64,000 nt of DNA from CAXXOK01 sp963674895 (GCA_963674895.2 CAXXCY010000001.1:930001-994000); one strand, 5' to 3'. Numbered from the stretch's first letter, positions 39,854-50,374 are shown. Program-made: numbers and translations. The notes: generated by a model from the letters alone, not told the origin.

Positions 39854-41353
39854 ATGAAGGTCTGTTTATATACGCCGCTTCCGCGCCTTGCCAACGAGCT
39901 GTGGGACGTGCTGAAGCTGTTCTTCCCGGCCGAGGGCTTCGCCGTGGCTGCCACCGCGGCGGTACCGGCGGAGGATAAGGGGAAGGCGCAGTTCACCGCC
40001 ACCGTACCGACGGACGATATGGAGGCGCTGACGCACGAATTGGAAGAAAACGGCGGCTATCGCTGCCGTTTTACACTGCGGGGGCAAAGCGCGGAGCGTT
40101 CCATCCCCGCGGCTGCCGGAGAAAGCGGGATTGCCAAACGGCGGCGCGTGAAGCGCCTGTGCAAGATGACGCTGTACGACCTGTGCAAGTCGCTCACGGG
40201 GACACGGCCCGTGTGGGGCGCGCTGACGGGCATCCGGCCGACCCGGCTGTTTTACGAGCGGCTCGCCAGCGGTATGAACCACGCGCAGTCGCGGGAGGCG
40301 CTGCAAACCGAATTCGACGTATCGCCGGAGAAAACGGCGCTTTTATCGCGCATCGTATCGGTGCAGCAGTCCCTGCCGCAGGCGGGCGCGGACGAATGGG
40401 ACGTGTACGTCGCCGTTCCGTTTTGCCCCACGCGCTGCGCTTACTGCACCTTCGCGGGCGAGGCTATAGGCAAGGGCCTGAAAGTGGGGCCGTACCTGGA
40501 CGCGCTGCAAAAGGAGATGGACGCCGCCGCGGAGCTGATGCGCTCCCGCCGCGCGAAGCTGCGCGCGCTCTACATCGGCGGCGGCACGCCCGTATCGCCG
40601 GATGAAGAACTGTTTTTGCGGCTTCTCGAACTGGTAAGGGAGCGTTTTTCCGGTCCGCTGGAGTTCACCATAGAGGCGGGCAGGCCGGACGCGATCACGG
40701 CGGGCAAGCTCGAAGCCATGAAAGCCCACGGCGTGACCCGCGTCAGCGTCAACCCCCAAACGATGAACGACTCTACGCTTTCCGCCATCGGGCGCGGCCA
40801 CACCGCCGCGCAGGCGGAGGAAGCCTTCCGGCTTGTACGGGCGTACGGGTTTGACAATATCAACATGGACGTCATCGCCGGGCTGCCCGGCGAAACCCCG
40901 GAGGATTTTACCCGCACGATGGAGCGCATCGCGGCGCTTTCGCCGGACAGCCTCACCGTGCACACGCTCGCGCTCAAACGCGGCGGCAGGCTTTTGCTGG
41001 AGGGCACGCCTTTGCCCGCCCCCGCCGCCGTGGAGGAGATGGTCGCGATCGGGGAAGCGTACGCCGCGCGCATGGGCATGCTTCCCTATTACCTCTACCG
41101 CCAGAAATACATGGCCGCGCAGCAGCAAAATGTGGGCTATGCCAAGGAAAACAAGGCCTGCCTGTATAATATGGACATCATGGAGGAAACCGCCACGGTG
41201 CTGGCCGCCGGCGCGGGCGCGATTTCCAAGCGCGTGTTCGGCGGGCGGGACGTGCGAATCGAACGCGCGCCCAACGCGGGCAACGTGGACGTGTATATCG
41301 AACGGATCGACGAGATGATCGGGCGGAAATCCCGATTGTTTACGGAGGGCTGA
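39854..41353 (+). CDS. hemZ: Coproporphyrinogen III oxidase-like radical SAM protein HemZ
   Basis: A 499-residue HemZ-type protein. An N-terminal domain of about 175 residues is followed by the radical SAM core with CPTRCAYCTF, IGGGTPVSPDE, TIEAGRPD and NMDVIAGLPGE. The extra N-terminal region is the HemZ signature compared with HemN. The family is linked to oxygen-independent tetrapyrrole synthesis, though some members have other roles. It is tightly spaced with the MBL gene and 2 bases ahead of glpK. Confidence 0.9.
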   Translation: MKVCLYTPLPRLANELWDVLKLFFPAEGFAVAATAAVPAEDKGKAQFTATVPTDDMEALTHELEENGGYRCRFTLRGQSAERSIPAAAGESGIAKRRRVKRLCKMTLYDLCKSLTGTRPVWGALTGIRPTRLFYERLASGMNHAQSREALQTEFDVSPEKTALLSRIVSVQQSLPQAGADEWDVYVAVPFCPTRCAYCTFAGEAIGKGLKVGPYLDALQKEMDAAAELMRSRRAKLRALYIGGGTPVSPDEELFLRLLELVRERFSGPLEFTIEAGRPDAITAGKLEAMKAHGVTRVSVNPQTMNDSTLSAIGRGHTAAQAEEAFRLVRAYGFDNINMDVIAGLPGETPEDFTRTMERIAALSPDSLTVHTLALKRGGRLLLEGTPLPAPAAVEEMVAIGEAYAARMGMLPYYLYRQKYMAAQQQNVGYAKENKACLYNMDIMEETATVLAAGAGAISKRVFGGRDVRIERAPNAGNVDVYIERIDEMIGRKSRLFTEG

Positions 41354-41355
41354 AC

Positions 41356-42840
41356 ATGACCGTATTTGTGGCACTGGACCAGGGTACGACCTCGAGCCGC
41401 GCCGTGGTGTTCGATCAGGACGAGCGGATGCTCGCCTCGCATAGTAAGGAGCTTAAGCAGATCTACCCCAAGCCCGGCTGGGTGGAGCACGACCCCGGGG
41501 AGATTTTGAACGGCCAGCTGGAGGCGCTGCAAACGGCGGTGCGTCTGTCGGGCGTGAGCGTGAACGATATCGCCGCCGTCGGCATCACCAACCAGCGCGA
41601 AACCACGCTTTTGTGGGACAGGAGCACGGGCGAATGCCTGCACAACGCCATCTGCTGGCAGTGCCGCCGCACCGCGCCGTACGTGGAGCGGCTCGTGGCC
41701 GAGGGGCAGGCGGAAACCATCCGGCAGAAAACGGGGCTTGTGCCCGACGCGTATTTTTCCGGCACAAAGCTCGCCTACCTGCTGGATACGCTGGATGTGT
41801 ACGAGCGCGCCGGGCGCGGGGAGCTGTGCTTCGGCACGGTGGACAGCTTTCTGGCGTGGAACCTGGTCGAGGGCCGGCCGCACGTCACCGACGCGACCAA
41901 CGCCTCCCGCACGATGCTTTTCAACATCCATACCCAGCAGTGGGACGACGATCTGTTGAAAATGCTCAATATCCCCAAAGCGCTGCTGCCGGAGGTCGTG
42001 GATACCGCGCATGTCATCGGCAGCCTGCGCGCGGAGATACTCGGGCGCCCGATTCCCGTGGCGTCGCTGGCGGGCGACCAGCACGCGGCGCTGTTCGGGC
42101 AAGCGTGCTTTGAAAAGGGCATGGTGAAGAACACCTACGGCACCGGCTGCTTTATGCTCATGAACACGGGCGAAGAAGCCGTGGACTGCAAGTCGGGGCT
42201 TTTGACCACAATGGCGTGGCGGCTTAATAACAAGCCGGCTTTCGCGCTGGAGGGCAGCGTGTTCGTGGGCGGCGCGGCCATCCAGTGGCTTAGGGACGAG
42301 CTGCGTCTGATCGATACGGCGGCGGAGACCGAGGCCATCGCCAAAAGCATTCCGGACACGGGCGGCATGTACATCGTGCCCGCGTTCACGGGCCTCGGCG
42401 CACCCTACTGGGATATGTACGCGCGCGGCACCATCGTGGGCCTGACGCGCGGCTCGGGCCGGGCGCAGTTCGTGCGCGCGGCGCTGGAATCCATCGCCTA
42501 CCAGTCCGCCGATCTCTACGGCGCGATGCTCGAGCACTGCGGCCAGCAGCCGCCCCATATGCAGGCGGACGGCGGTGCGAGCATGAACGGCTTCCTGATG
42601 CAGTTCCAGGCCGATATCCTGAATATCCCCGTCGTCCGCCCGCAGGTCACCGAAACCACGGCGCTGGGCGCGGCGCTGCTCGCGGGCATCGGTTCCGGCC
42701 GCCTGACCATGGACCAGGCCAAAGCCATCGTCAAGCCCGACCTCACCTTTACGCCCTCCATGGACGAGTTCGACCGCGCGGCGGCGCTGGAGGGGTGGCA
42801 TAGGGCGGTGGAAAGAGCTAAGGGTTGGGCAGACCGCTGA
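41356..42840 (+). CDS. glpK: Glycerol kinase
   Basis: A 494-residue FGGY kinase: FVALDQGTTSSRAVVFD, the WVEHDP motif, GITNQRETTLLWD, NTYGTGCFMLMNTG and the C-terminal DGGASMNGFLMQFQADI. It phosphorylates glycerol to glycerol 3-phosphate using ATP. GGAGGG precedes the ATG, and it follows hemZ by 2 bases, an unusual neighbour since hisS or aspS often stands here in related bacteria. The stop TGA lies inside the arm of a family B repeat. Confidence 0.96.
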   Translation: MTVFVALDQGTTSSRAVVFDQDERMLASHSKELKQIYPKPGWVEHDPGEILNGQLEALQTAVRLSGVSVNDIAAVGITNQRETTLLWDRSTGECLHNAICWQCRRTAPYVERLVAEGQAETIRQKTGLVPDAYFSGTKLAYLLDTLDVYERAGRGELCFGTVDSFLAWNLVEGRPHVTDATNASRTMLFNIHTQQWDDDLLKMLNIPKALLPEVVDTAHVIGSLRAEILGRPIPVASLAGDQHAALFGQACFEKGMVKNTYGTGCFMLMNTGEEAVDCKSGLLTTMAWRLNNKPAFALEGSVFVGGAAIQWLRDELRLIDTAAETEAIAKSIPDTGGMYIVPAFTGLGAPYWDMYARGTIVGLTRGSGRAQFVRAALESIAYQSADLYGAMLEHCGQQPPHMQADGGASMNGFLMQFQADILNIPVVRPQVTETTALGAALLAGIGSGRLTMDQAKAIVKPDLTFTPSMDEFDRAAALEGWHRAVERAKGWADR

Positions 42841-42953
42841 AAAGGCGCAATCTGCTTTGTTGGCCGCGTCGGGTTCGGGCATCACTTACATCACGAGTAA
42901 GCTCAGCCCGTCCCCTCCTTGCCGCCTCGCATATCACACGTTTTAAACCGGCT
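42834..42953 (+). repeat. Family B structured repeat, copy B5
   Basis: The 5' arm CCGCTGAAAAGGCG contains the glpK stop codon. The apical hairpin CTTACATCACGAGTAAG pairs CTTAC with GTAAG, against GTAC/GTAC in copies B4 and B6. The 3' arm CACGTTTTAAACCGGC pairs only partly with the 5' arm, so this copy is more decayed. Confidence 0.7.
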
Positions 42954-43021
42954 GAAACAAGACCGCTAAAGAGACCAGCTCTGCGTTGAAAACAACGAGA
43001 TGTTAGTATCGGCTTATTTGT

Positions 43022-43975
43022 TTATAATATATATTGCAGCCTAATATTCATGGCGCATCTGGGATGATGTTCTTTGAGAATTGCCTTCAACCGGCCTGTT
43101 GTCAAATGAAGGTAGATTTGTGTTGTCGCAATCGAGCTGTGTCCGAGAAGCTCTTGAATAACCTTGATGTCAACGTTGTTGCCTAGAAGAAGAGACGCAA
43201 ATGTATGCCGGAACATATGCGGTGTGATTCTCCTTTGCAATATTTCTGCACCTAAACAATGGACCAGTTTACGGACAGAATCTTCACAGTACCGCTGGCC
43301 GTTGTTTCTGGTAAAAAAGAACTTCGCATCCGGATAAAGAGCATTTCTCAGCGCCGCATATTTGCGAAGCGCCTCGATTGCATCCGCAGAGGCAAGATAA
43401 ATGATCCGTTCTTTATCGCCTTTTCCGATAATTCGTACGGTTTTTGCTTGGAGGTCAATTGAATCGACGCGCAAATTACACAGTTCTCCCACGCGCATGC
43501 CGGAGGAGAACAATAATTCGACGCACGTTATGTTACGCCAGTAATCTAACTCTTTGTATTTCGAAATCCCTTTTTTATTCTTTATGTACAGGGAACGAAG
43601 TATCGTTTCTACTTCATTCGAAGTCATGGTTTTTGGCAGTCTCTGCGGCTCTTTAAACTTCACCCGAATTTTCCGGAAAGGATTCACTTCGATAATGTCT
43701 TCATATTCCAGATAGTTGAAAAACGCCTTGATGCTTGCGATCTTTCTTTTGCATGTGCGGGTTGAGTATTTCTGTAAAAGTCCTTTGATGTAGACGCTAA
43801 GATCATCCTTCTTAACCTCTGCCGCATGTATATCTTCAAGTTTTCTGGAGCGTAAAAATTCAACGAACTGAAAAAAATCAATACGATACGCCCGTAGGCT
43901 GTTCATTGAAAGCAGCTTCTGTTCCCTGCAGTATAAAAGATATTTTGTGATTTGTGTTCCCATGGTCAGTCTCAT
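43022..43975 (-). CDS. Tyrosine recombinase/integrase (XerC/D-like)
   Basis: A 317-residue tyrosine recombinase. The N-terminal SAM-like core-binding domain is followed by the catalytic domain with all key residues: R in SGMRVGELCNL, K in GKGDKERIIYL, HxxR in HMFRHTF, H in LGHSSIATT and the nucleophile Y in QIYLHLT. AGGAGG precedes the ATG. Composition is lower in GC than the flanking core genes, and it borders the AT-rich decayed island up to 48.7 kb, so it is probably the integrase of that island. No att repeats were found. Confidence 0.9.
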   Translation of the reverse strand: MRLTMGTQITKYLLYCREQKLLSMNSLRAYRIDFFQFVEFLRSRKLEDIHAAEVKKDDLSVYIKGLLQKYSTRTCKRKIASIKAFFNYLEYEDIIEVNPFRKIRVKFKEPQRLPKTMTSNEVETILRSLYIKNKKGISKYKELDYWRNITCVELLFSSGMRVGELCNLRVDSIDLQAKTVRIIGKGDKERIIYLASADAIEALRKYAALRNALYPDAKFFFTRNNGQRYCEDSVRKLVHCLGAEILQRRITPHMFRHTFASLLLGNNVDIKVIQELLGHSSIATTQIYLHLTTGRLKAILKEHHPRCAMNIRLQYIL

Positions 43976-44210
43976 AAAAAGCCTCCTAAAAAATGATGCG
44001 TTACATCGTATTTCTGTAAAATCAAATATAGCATAGCCTATTTCGAATTTTGAGAGTTACCGAAAAATGGATGGATTCATACTTCTGGAACATACAAAAT
44101 ATGATTTAAGCAGAATTGTATGAATTGCGACTTTATGTTGTGATTTCTTCGTAGCGATGATAAAATAAGAATGTTGTTGGACACGTTGTAGTCGGGTTTA
44201 CTTTATTATT

Positions 44211-45063
44211 GATAACTCTTTATTATCAGCAATTAAGAGGTCTGTATGCATATTGGCTTAGTTTTTATTTAGCGAGCAAGATTATGGAATAGAAGCAGAT
44301 GATCTAACATACAGTGATTTTTATTAATCTGGCAGAAATTCAACATATAGGAAATAACACTAGAAAACCTTGGTTATAGGGTTACTATGATCGGCTCTCC
44401 TAAAGAGTTATGCTCTTTACATACAAAAAGGATTCTTCTCCACTATTGATTTAGTAATGAATTTTAGCGAAGGCTTTCATTCAAGAAACCGTGAAAGCTT
44501 GGTGCCTGCACTTTGCGAACTTTACCAAATTCCCTATGCCTTCAGCGATTGTTATACCATGGCATTAACGCTTCATAAACATCAGACCCTTCTTTTTGCT
44601 GAAAGCTTTGGCATCAAAATTCCAAAAGGTTTATCTGTTTTGTCCATGGATACACAGTCTAAAAGATATTGAAAGATTGCTTAGTGATCACAAACTATCA
44701 TTTCCGTTGATTGTTAAACCAAACAGAGAAGGAACCAGCATGGGATTGGCTTTGGCTTATAACATGGATGAGTTCATGTTCGATATACAAAATATCGTAT
44801 CTCTATATAATCAAGAAGTTCGGTGTGATGAATTTATCCCAGGGAATGAAATTGCAGTTCCTATTATTGGAACCGGCAAATTCAATGCAACAGACGCTTG
44901 GCATTCTGTTGATCGTATCAAAAACTTGAGGAACCGCTATTGATGTATTACACAATGGCTATAGATTTTCAAGGAAGTCATCGGACCGTGTATCAATGCA
45001 TATTGGGTTTGCAACAGATGGATTATATCCGATAAGGCGCAGTTGAATACATAATAGTATAAA
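44211..45063 (+). repeat. Left arm of a large inverted repeat
   Basis: This segment is the reverse complement of 48682-47794 over its whole length, very similar in the first 230 bases and around 44860-45060 and more diverged between. It begins GATAACTCTTTATTATCAGC and ends GAATACATAATAGTAT. It contains the first broken ligase-like gene. Confidence 0.85.
44246..45060 (+). pseudogene. Broken D-Ala-D-Ala-ligase-like ATP-grasp gene, copy 1
   Basis: Fragments in several frames together give an ATP-grasp ligase: MHIGLVF at 44246, SDCYTMALTLHKHQTLLFAE, FPLIVKPNREGTSMGLAL (ATP-grasp nucleotide loop) and CDEFIPGNEIAVPIIGTG. Stops and frameshifts break it at about 44270, 44450, 44660 and 44940. The C-terminal catalytic part is missing: similarity to copy 2 ends at 45063, where the relic of the STAND gene starts. 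It cannot make a full enzyme. Confidence 0.85.
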
Positions 45064-45079
45064 GATGTTTATCGAATAA

Positions 45080-47459
45080 CTTGTACTGGAGGATCAAAGC
45101 GAGGAGATCAACGGAAGAATTTATATACTAAAAGGCGAATCCGGCTTAGGACAAATTGATCTTTTACATGCCTTCAGATCCTATGTACAAAACTTACATC
45201 ATGATAAGGCCGTATTAGATATTCGCGTATCAGCGAATTCATTTTCATTGTACTCGATATGGAGTAGTCTTAAGCAGTATATCTCAATATCTTTTGAACT
45301 AGACGATTTCTTCCAGCCTGTATCAAGTTCTGGGTTAAATTACGAAGAATATATTCTGTCAAAACTCCTGCAACTCGGACAGGAAAAGAAACTGTGCTTT
45401 TTCTGTGAAGATATCGCTGTGTGTGATACCCCACTTTATGAATTTATTAAAAAAATCGTCAATAATGTATTTCCAATTGTTCCTTCATTTTTAATATGTT
45501 GTCTAAATCAAAGTCAAGAGATTAATTTTGATAGTTCCAGCGAGAATAATGCATATAGTTTCTTGGCGACATTAGGAATACCGGACTAAGTATATATTCT
45601 TCCCTCTATGGACAAATGAAAAATTAAAATCATTTTTAGCAGAGTATTTCTGCAATCATTATGATTTTTCTGATAACATTATCAACTATATCACTAAAGC
45701 CTCTTTTGGAAATCCAACACAATTATTGGGTATTATTGAATACTTAAAGAGTGAAGGTATAATTTATGAGATAGATGGTTACTATCATTGCAATTACTTC
45801 AACGAGGAGTTTTTGCTGTATAAAGCAGAGCAATATGTAAAAAATAAATACCGTGCATTATCACCTTCAATGCAATATGTGCTGAGAGGTTCTAGCGTTA
45901 TTGGGTATGAGTTTAGCAAGGCTCTGTTAACTAATCCGCTGAAAATGCTATTAGTTGATTCTCAACTTAGGAGAATTGAGTATCAAACCCATATTATTCG
46001 TGCAAAAGATGAAGATTTGTTTGAGTTTCATGACAATACCAGCCATCTCTCGATTAGAAATATCGTTTCCCCCGAAGAATATTTAAAGTGGAATATCTTA
46101 CTTGCAGGTTATTTTTTCGATAAAGCGCAGAATAGCCAATCTGACACAGATAGTATAGAAATGCTTTCCGTTCCAATAATCTATTTAAGTAAAAGTGCAT
46201 ATTATTTTTCGGCGGCTGAGCAAAAAGAAAAAACGGCTCTTATTTATTTACGCTTAGCACCTTTGTTGATCAGTATTATGGATTACGAAAAAGCGCTTTC
46301 GGTTATATCGAATTTACATCATCTTTATGACACAGACCATTTGTTGATATCCAGCTCCGATATGCATCATTTATATTTACTTGAAGGTGATTGTTATTAT
46401 TCTCTTTTCCAATATAACAGCGCTGTTATTTCATACAAGCACTATTCAGAAATGAGCTTTATAACGAAATTTGAGTTTTTAGCCGCCCAATGTCAATATG
46501 CGTTTGCCCTGTATTGTGCCGGTGAAACAGAAGGGCCCTATAGTCTGTTACAGAACGTGTATCACGAGTTAGATGATGAAAAAAATAAAAAAAGTGCAGA
46601 AATCAAGGTAAGAGCATTATCCTTCATAAGCTCTATTGAAGAAACAATTTGGAACGGAAAGCATATTGAACATTATAATCAGGCTCTTGCTCTTGCCAAA
46701 GAGTATAAACTATATAACGAATACTATCAATTACTTCGAAAAGCCCTCATTGCTTACAAAGGAAAAACCGGGATTCGCTTAATGTCCACCGCCAGAGATT
46801 ATTATAAACAAACGAATAATATAAAAGAATATGCAATGTGTCTTCATAATATTGCGATAGAATTATTATACCATGGGGATTTAGAACAAGCTAAAATAAA
46901 TCTTGAAGAAAGCATAACGATATTCCAAAGCTTTGGCAGTGATGGAGCACATTGTCCAATTAATGCGCTGGGTGATTATTGGGCAATAAAAGGGAATTTT
47001 CGAAAAGCAATATCATGTTATATAAAAGCATATGATCAACAATGTGATCTCTTTTCCCAAATTGGAATCCTTATTAATCTTTCTACAGCGCATCGGGGTT
47101 TGCACCAGTGTCGAAAAGCTGCGGAGTATTTAAAATCAGTTGAGGGATTACTATCCGATAAACAAGCAGATAATTATGCTATTCTTAAACAACATTATTA
47201 CCTGTCAATAGCGTTAACCGATACTGAATGTGGAAGATACGAACATGCATATAAAGCCTTTCTCCAGTATTTCGACTGTGAGTCCAATAGAGACAGCCAT
47301 CGGATGACGATAGCATCTCGGGCTTTATATGAATTATGTAATATTACAAAGTATTCATTCCCAGAGGAGTATGAGGATTACATCATTAAAGACAGCTCTG
47401 CGATCGAAAGATTGGCCCCCCATCAACTCGTTTTAGTGCGTTTAAGTTTTGCAGAATAG
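45080..47459 (+). pseudogene. Truncated, frameshifted STAND-type ATPase with TPR repeats
   Basis: Frame 1 (to 45589) opens after a stop at 45077 without a start codon and reads EEINGRIYILKGESGLGQIDLLHAF, a P-loop in which the expected GKT/S lysine is Q. A one-base slip near 45585 moves the frame; it continues TKYIFFPLWTNEKLKSFL and then runs 577 codons from 45726 to 47459. That part has a winged-helix-like segment and about ten TPR-like helical pairs (IYLRLAPLLISIMDYEKALSVI; QLLRKALIAYKGK). The layout resembles MalT/STAND regulators without a DNA-binding end. The 3' frame is still open, so decay may be recent or a shorter product may be made. Confidence 0.7.
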
Positions 47460-47607
47460 AAACAGGGATGTTTGTTATCAGTCAAATTACCATTAATGTC
47501 TTACGCTTAACCCTCATCTCATGAAATTATGGTTGTTTACAAAAATATACTAATATAATAATAAGATATTGTAGCATTCTCTGTAGACCTCTATTTTATT
47601 TATATTT

Positions 47608-48647
47608 CTACTGATATCTTTCTAAAGCAGAACCGATCATTCGTTTATATAAATCCTCAGCGGTCATTCCATGTTGACGGGCGCAAAACTCAAAGGTGGA
47701 ACCCGGATTCATACTAGGCAGTGGAGTCACTTCCAGTAAATAAGGAATACCGTTGTACAGCTTCATATCCATACGTGATATATCAAAGCATGGAATACTA
47801 TTATGTATTAACAGTGCGCTTTCGGATATGATTTTATCTGTTTCACTCCCAAATGATTGATACACGGTTCGATGATTTCCTTGAAAATCTATATCTGTTC
47901 TGTAATACATCAAGAAGGCCATCAAGTTTATGATACGATCAACAATATCCAAGCGTCTGTTGCATTGAATTTGCCGGTTCAAGATAACCGGAACTGAATT
48001 ATGTTTTCTTTTGGCTCCATTGCATAAAGCCATCAGTCAACCGAACTTCGTGATCAATATGATGATAGATATTTTGTAAAACATGCCCGCATTTCATGTT
48101 ATGATCTCGTATAAGATAATAGAATGCTGGTTCCTGCTCATATTCTGACTTTAAACAATCATGCGGACATGATAGTTTGATCGATACTTTGTGATATCTT
48201 TCAATACTATTAGACTGTGTATCCATGGAAAAGATTTTTCACATGATAATATCCTTGTTTTTCAATTTGGAGTAGACCAAAGCTTTCAGCAAAAAGATGG
48301 GGATACTCAGACAATGAAGCGTTAATACCATATTTCTAACAATCGCTGAAGGCATAGTAGTATTTGGTAAACTTCGCAAAGTGCAGGCACCAAGTCTTTC
48401 ACGGTTTCTTCAAATGACATTCTCCGCTAGTATTCATCTACTGATTCAAATACTGGAGAAGAATCCTTTTTGTATGTAAAGGAGCAAACTCTTTAGGAGA
48501 GCCGATCATAGTAACCCTATAACCAAGGTTTTCTAGTGTTATTTGTATATGTTGAATTTCTGCCGGATTACAAAAATCACTGTATGTTAGATCATCTGCT
48601 TCTATTCCATAATCTTCTTTTAAATCAAAAACTAAGCCAATATGCAT
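47608..48647 (-). pseudogene. Broken D-Ala-D-Ala-ligase-like ATP-grasp gene, copy 2
   Basis: On the minus strand, starting MHIGLVFDLKEDYGIEADDL (48647) with a stop at 48438. Shifted pieces follow, then a 141-codon open stretch (48033-47608) ending the protein: DIDFQGNHRTVYQSFGSETD, LYNGIPYLLEVTPLPSMNPG and MTAEDLYKRMIG, typical of the C-terminal ATP-grasp metal site (LEVNPLPG in true Ddl). The 5' part is a near match to copy 1, the middle is heavily mutated, and the C-terminus is intact. The surviving parts differ from copy 1, so the copies decayed independently. Confidence 0.85.
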
Positions 48648-48682
48648 ACAGACCTCTTAATTGCTGATAATAAAGAGTTATC
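47794..48682 (-). repeat. Right arm of the large inverted repeat
   Basis: Inverted partner of 44211-45063. The arms flank about 2.7 kb holding the STAND/TPR relic and the C-terminal end of copy 2. The short stretch 47460-47793 has no other gene. Confidence 0.85.
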
Positions 48683-48910
48683 TTGTTTTTCGTTTTAACT
48701 CTCTTTTTAAACAGAGATTTTCTTGTGCTCGGTTTCAATCTTATGTAGGATTACTATTCACATGCCGTTTTTGTAATTTTCGACATGTATTAACATCAGA
48801 AAATATATTTCGATAGGGAATTTTAGATTGCAATGGTAGGTAGCACCCTCGCAACCGCTACTTGCTGTACAATCAAACAAAAATCGCTACAATGTCCCTA
48901 AAGGATGTGA

Positions 48911-49585
48911 ATGAACATGAACTTTGCCGAGAAGCTACAACTCATACGAAAGAACCGCGGGTTAACGCAGGAAGCGCTGGCAGAGAGCCTGCACGTGTCG
49001 CGGCAGGCGGTGGCGAAGTGGGAGTCCGGGCAGGCGTATCCGGATATCGAGAATCTGATCGCCGTCAGCGAGTTGTTTTTGGTGACGGTGGACTATCTGG
49101 TGAAGGACAGCGGATGCGTGAAAAACCCGCTGCCTGCGGCGGGGGACGACGAAGCGCTGGTGAAGTTCCTGATCACGGCCAAACAGAACACCTATGCGGC
49201 CAAGGGCGGGGCAACGAAAAGCTCCCGGCCTGATTCGCACGATCTGCTGTACCGCGAGGGCGAGTACCTGTATCTGGATACCTACCTGGGCGGCGAAGGC
49301 TTTGCGGGGGAGGAAGCCGTGTGGCTTTCGGAGAAACCCGTATACGCCATGAACTATTGCGGGCGGGTGCTTAATGACCGTTTCAGCGGCGACTTCCTGA
49401 AGGCCGCGCTGTGCCGCGTGCCGGAGGATAAGCCCTTCCGCGGGCCGGAGTGGTTTCAGGAAAGCGGGTATCTCTACCGCTGTTCCTGCGAGGGCGGCCT
49501 CCCGTGGTTTCAGGGCTACGAAGAGATCTACCATCAGGACACAAAGGTATACGAATGCTATTTCCACGGCGGTAAGATTGCATGA
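48911..49585 (+). CDS. XRE-family regulator with DUF5680 domain
   Basis: A 224-residue protein. Residues 5-62 are an XRE/Cro helix-turn-helix (LQLIRKNRGLTQEALAESLHVSRQAVAKWE). Residues about 75-224 form a DUF5680 domain (FLITAKQNTYAAKGG ... YLYLDTYLGGEGFAGEEAVW ... MNYCGRV). It is common in Clostridia and the ligand is unknown. GC content returns to the chromosomal level exactly here, so it marks the right end of the AT-rich island. AAGGATG serves as binding site; an ATG two codons later is an alternative start. Confidence 0.88.
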   Translation: MNMNFAEKLQLIRKNRGLTQEALAESLHVSRQAVAKWESGQAYPDIENLIAVSELFLVTVDYLVKDSGCVKNPLPAAGDDEALVKFLITAKQNTYAAKGGATKSSRPDSHDLLYREGEYLYLDTYLGGEGFAGEEAVWLSEKPVYAMNYCGRVLNDRFSGDFLKAALCRVPEDKPFRGPEWFQESGYLYRCSCEGGLPWFQGYEEIYHQDTKVYECYFHGGKIA

Positions 49586-49633
49586 TGCGGCGGGAACGCC
49601 GCGCGGAAACGACGGATGGAAAGGAGCTGCGCT

Positions 49634-50173
49634 ATGAAGAAATTGCTTGCGGTCCTGCTTTCGCTGTCCATGACTCTGGCCCTGGCCGCCGCCGGCGCGG
49701 ACGCCTATACGGTGGCCGGCCGCTACACCGTCGAATACCCGGACACCCTGGTGCTGGACGATACCGCCTATGCGGACGGGAACACGCAAAACAACGTGTG
49801 GCTGTTCATGCTGGCGGGAGAGGGATTCCTGATCGACGCCTATCTGACAACGCTGGAGAACTATGACCCGGACTTCAGCTTAAGCGCCGCCGACGAAGCC
49901 GGGATACAGGAGTATCTGGATGAAGTGCTGGAGGCGTTTTCCAGCCGGAGCCCCGAGGCGGCGGGCACGGTCATAACGGACGGCGGCGTCCTGTTTTACA
50001 TTTTCCGCCTGACGGATGACGACGGCCCGTACCTCTATGCGGAGACCATCGAAAACGGCGTCAGCGAGAACTTCATCTGCTTCTACGTCGACGGGGTCAC
50101 CGAGCCGGACGAGGCGCTGCTCAATACCCTGGAAGCGCTGCTGTACACCTTCACGCCCGCCGCGGATGAGTGA
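49634..50173 (+). CDS. Small secreted protein of unknown function
   Basis: A 179-residue protein. The signal peptide is MKKLLAVLLSLSMTLALAAAGADA. The mature chain is acidic with strand-helix alternation (YTVEYPDTLVLDD; NVWLFMLAGEGFLIDAYL; VLFYIFRLTDDDGPYLYAETIENG), similar in style to the secreted protein at 12372. No named family recognised. AAGGAG lies 8 bases before the ATG. It lies 48 bases after the XRE gene and is probably co-transcribed with it. Confidence 0.75.
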   Translation: MKKLLAVLLSLSMTLALAAAGADAYTVAGRYTVEYPDTLVLDDTAYADGNTQNNVWLFMLAGEGFLIDAYLTTLENYDPDFSLSAADEAGIQEYLDEVLEAFSSRSPEAAGTVITDGGVLFYIFRLTDDDGPYLYAETIENGVSENFICFYVDGVTEPDEALLNTLEALLYTFTPAADE

Positions 50174-50244
50174 AACGCCGTCCGGCGATGGAAACCAGCG
50201 GATTGTGCGTAGAGAGACCCCAACCGAAATGGGACACGCATAAA

Positions 50245-50274
50245 AACGCGGGCCGCAGCTTTGCGCTGCGGCCC
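50245..50274 (-). terminator. Terminator of the hsp20 gene
   Basis: GGGCCGCAGC and GCTGCGGCCC around a 5-base loop; on the minus strand it is followed by GCGTTTTTA. A second stem, GGCCCCACC...GGTGGGGCC (50314-50335), lies between it and the gene but has no U-tract. Confidence 0.7.
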
Positions 50275-50374
50275 TGTATATGAAAATCAATGGATTGTCA
50301 GTCTGGGATTTGCGGCCCCACCTTTCGGTGGGGCCTGTTACTGGCACTTTGGCTTATCCTCGTTGTCCTCGGTC

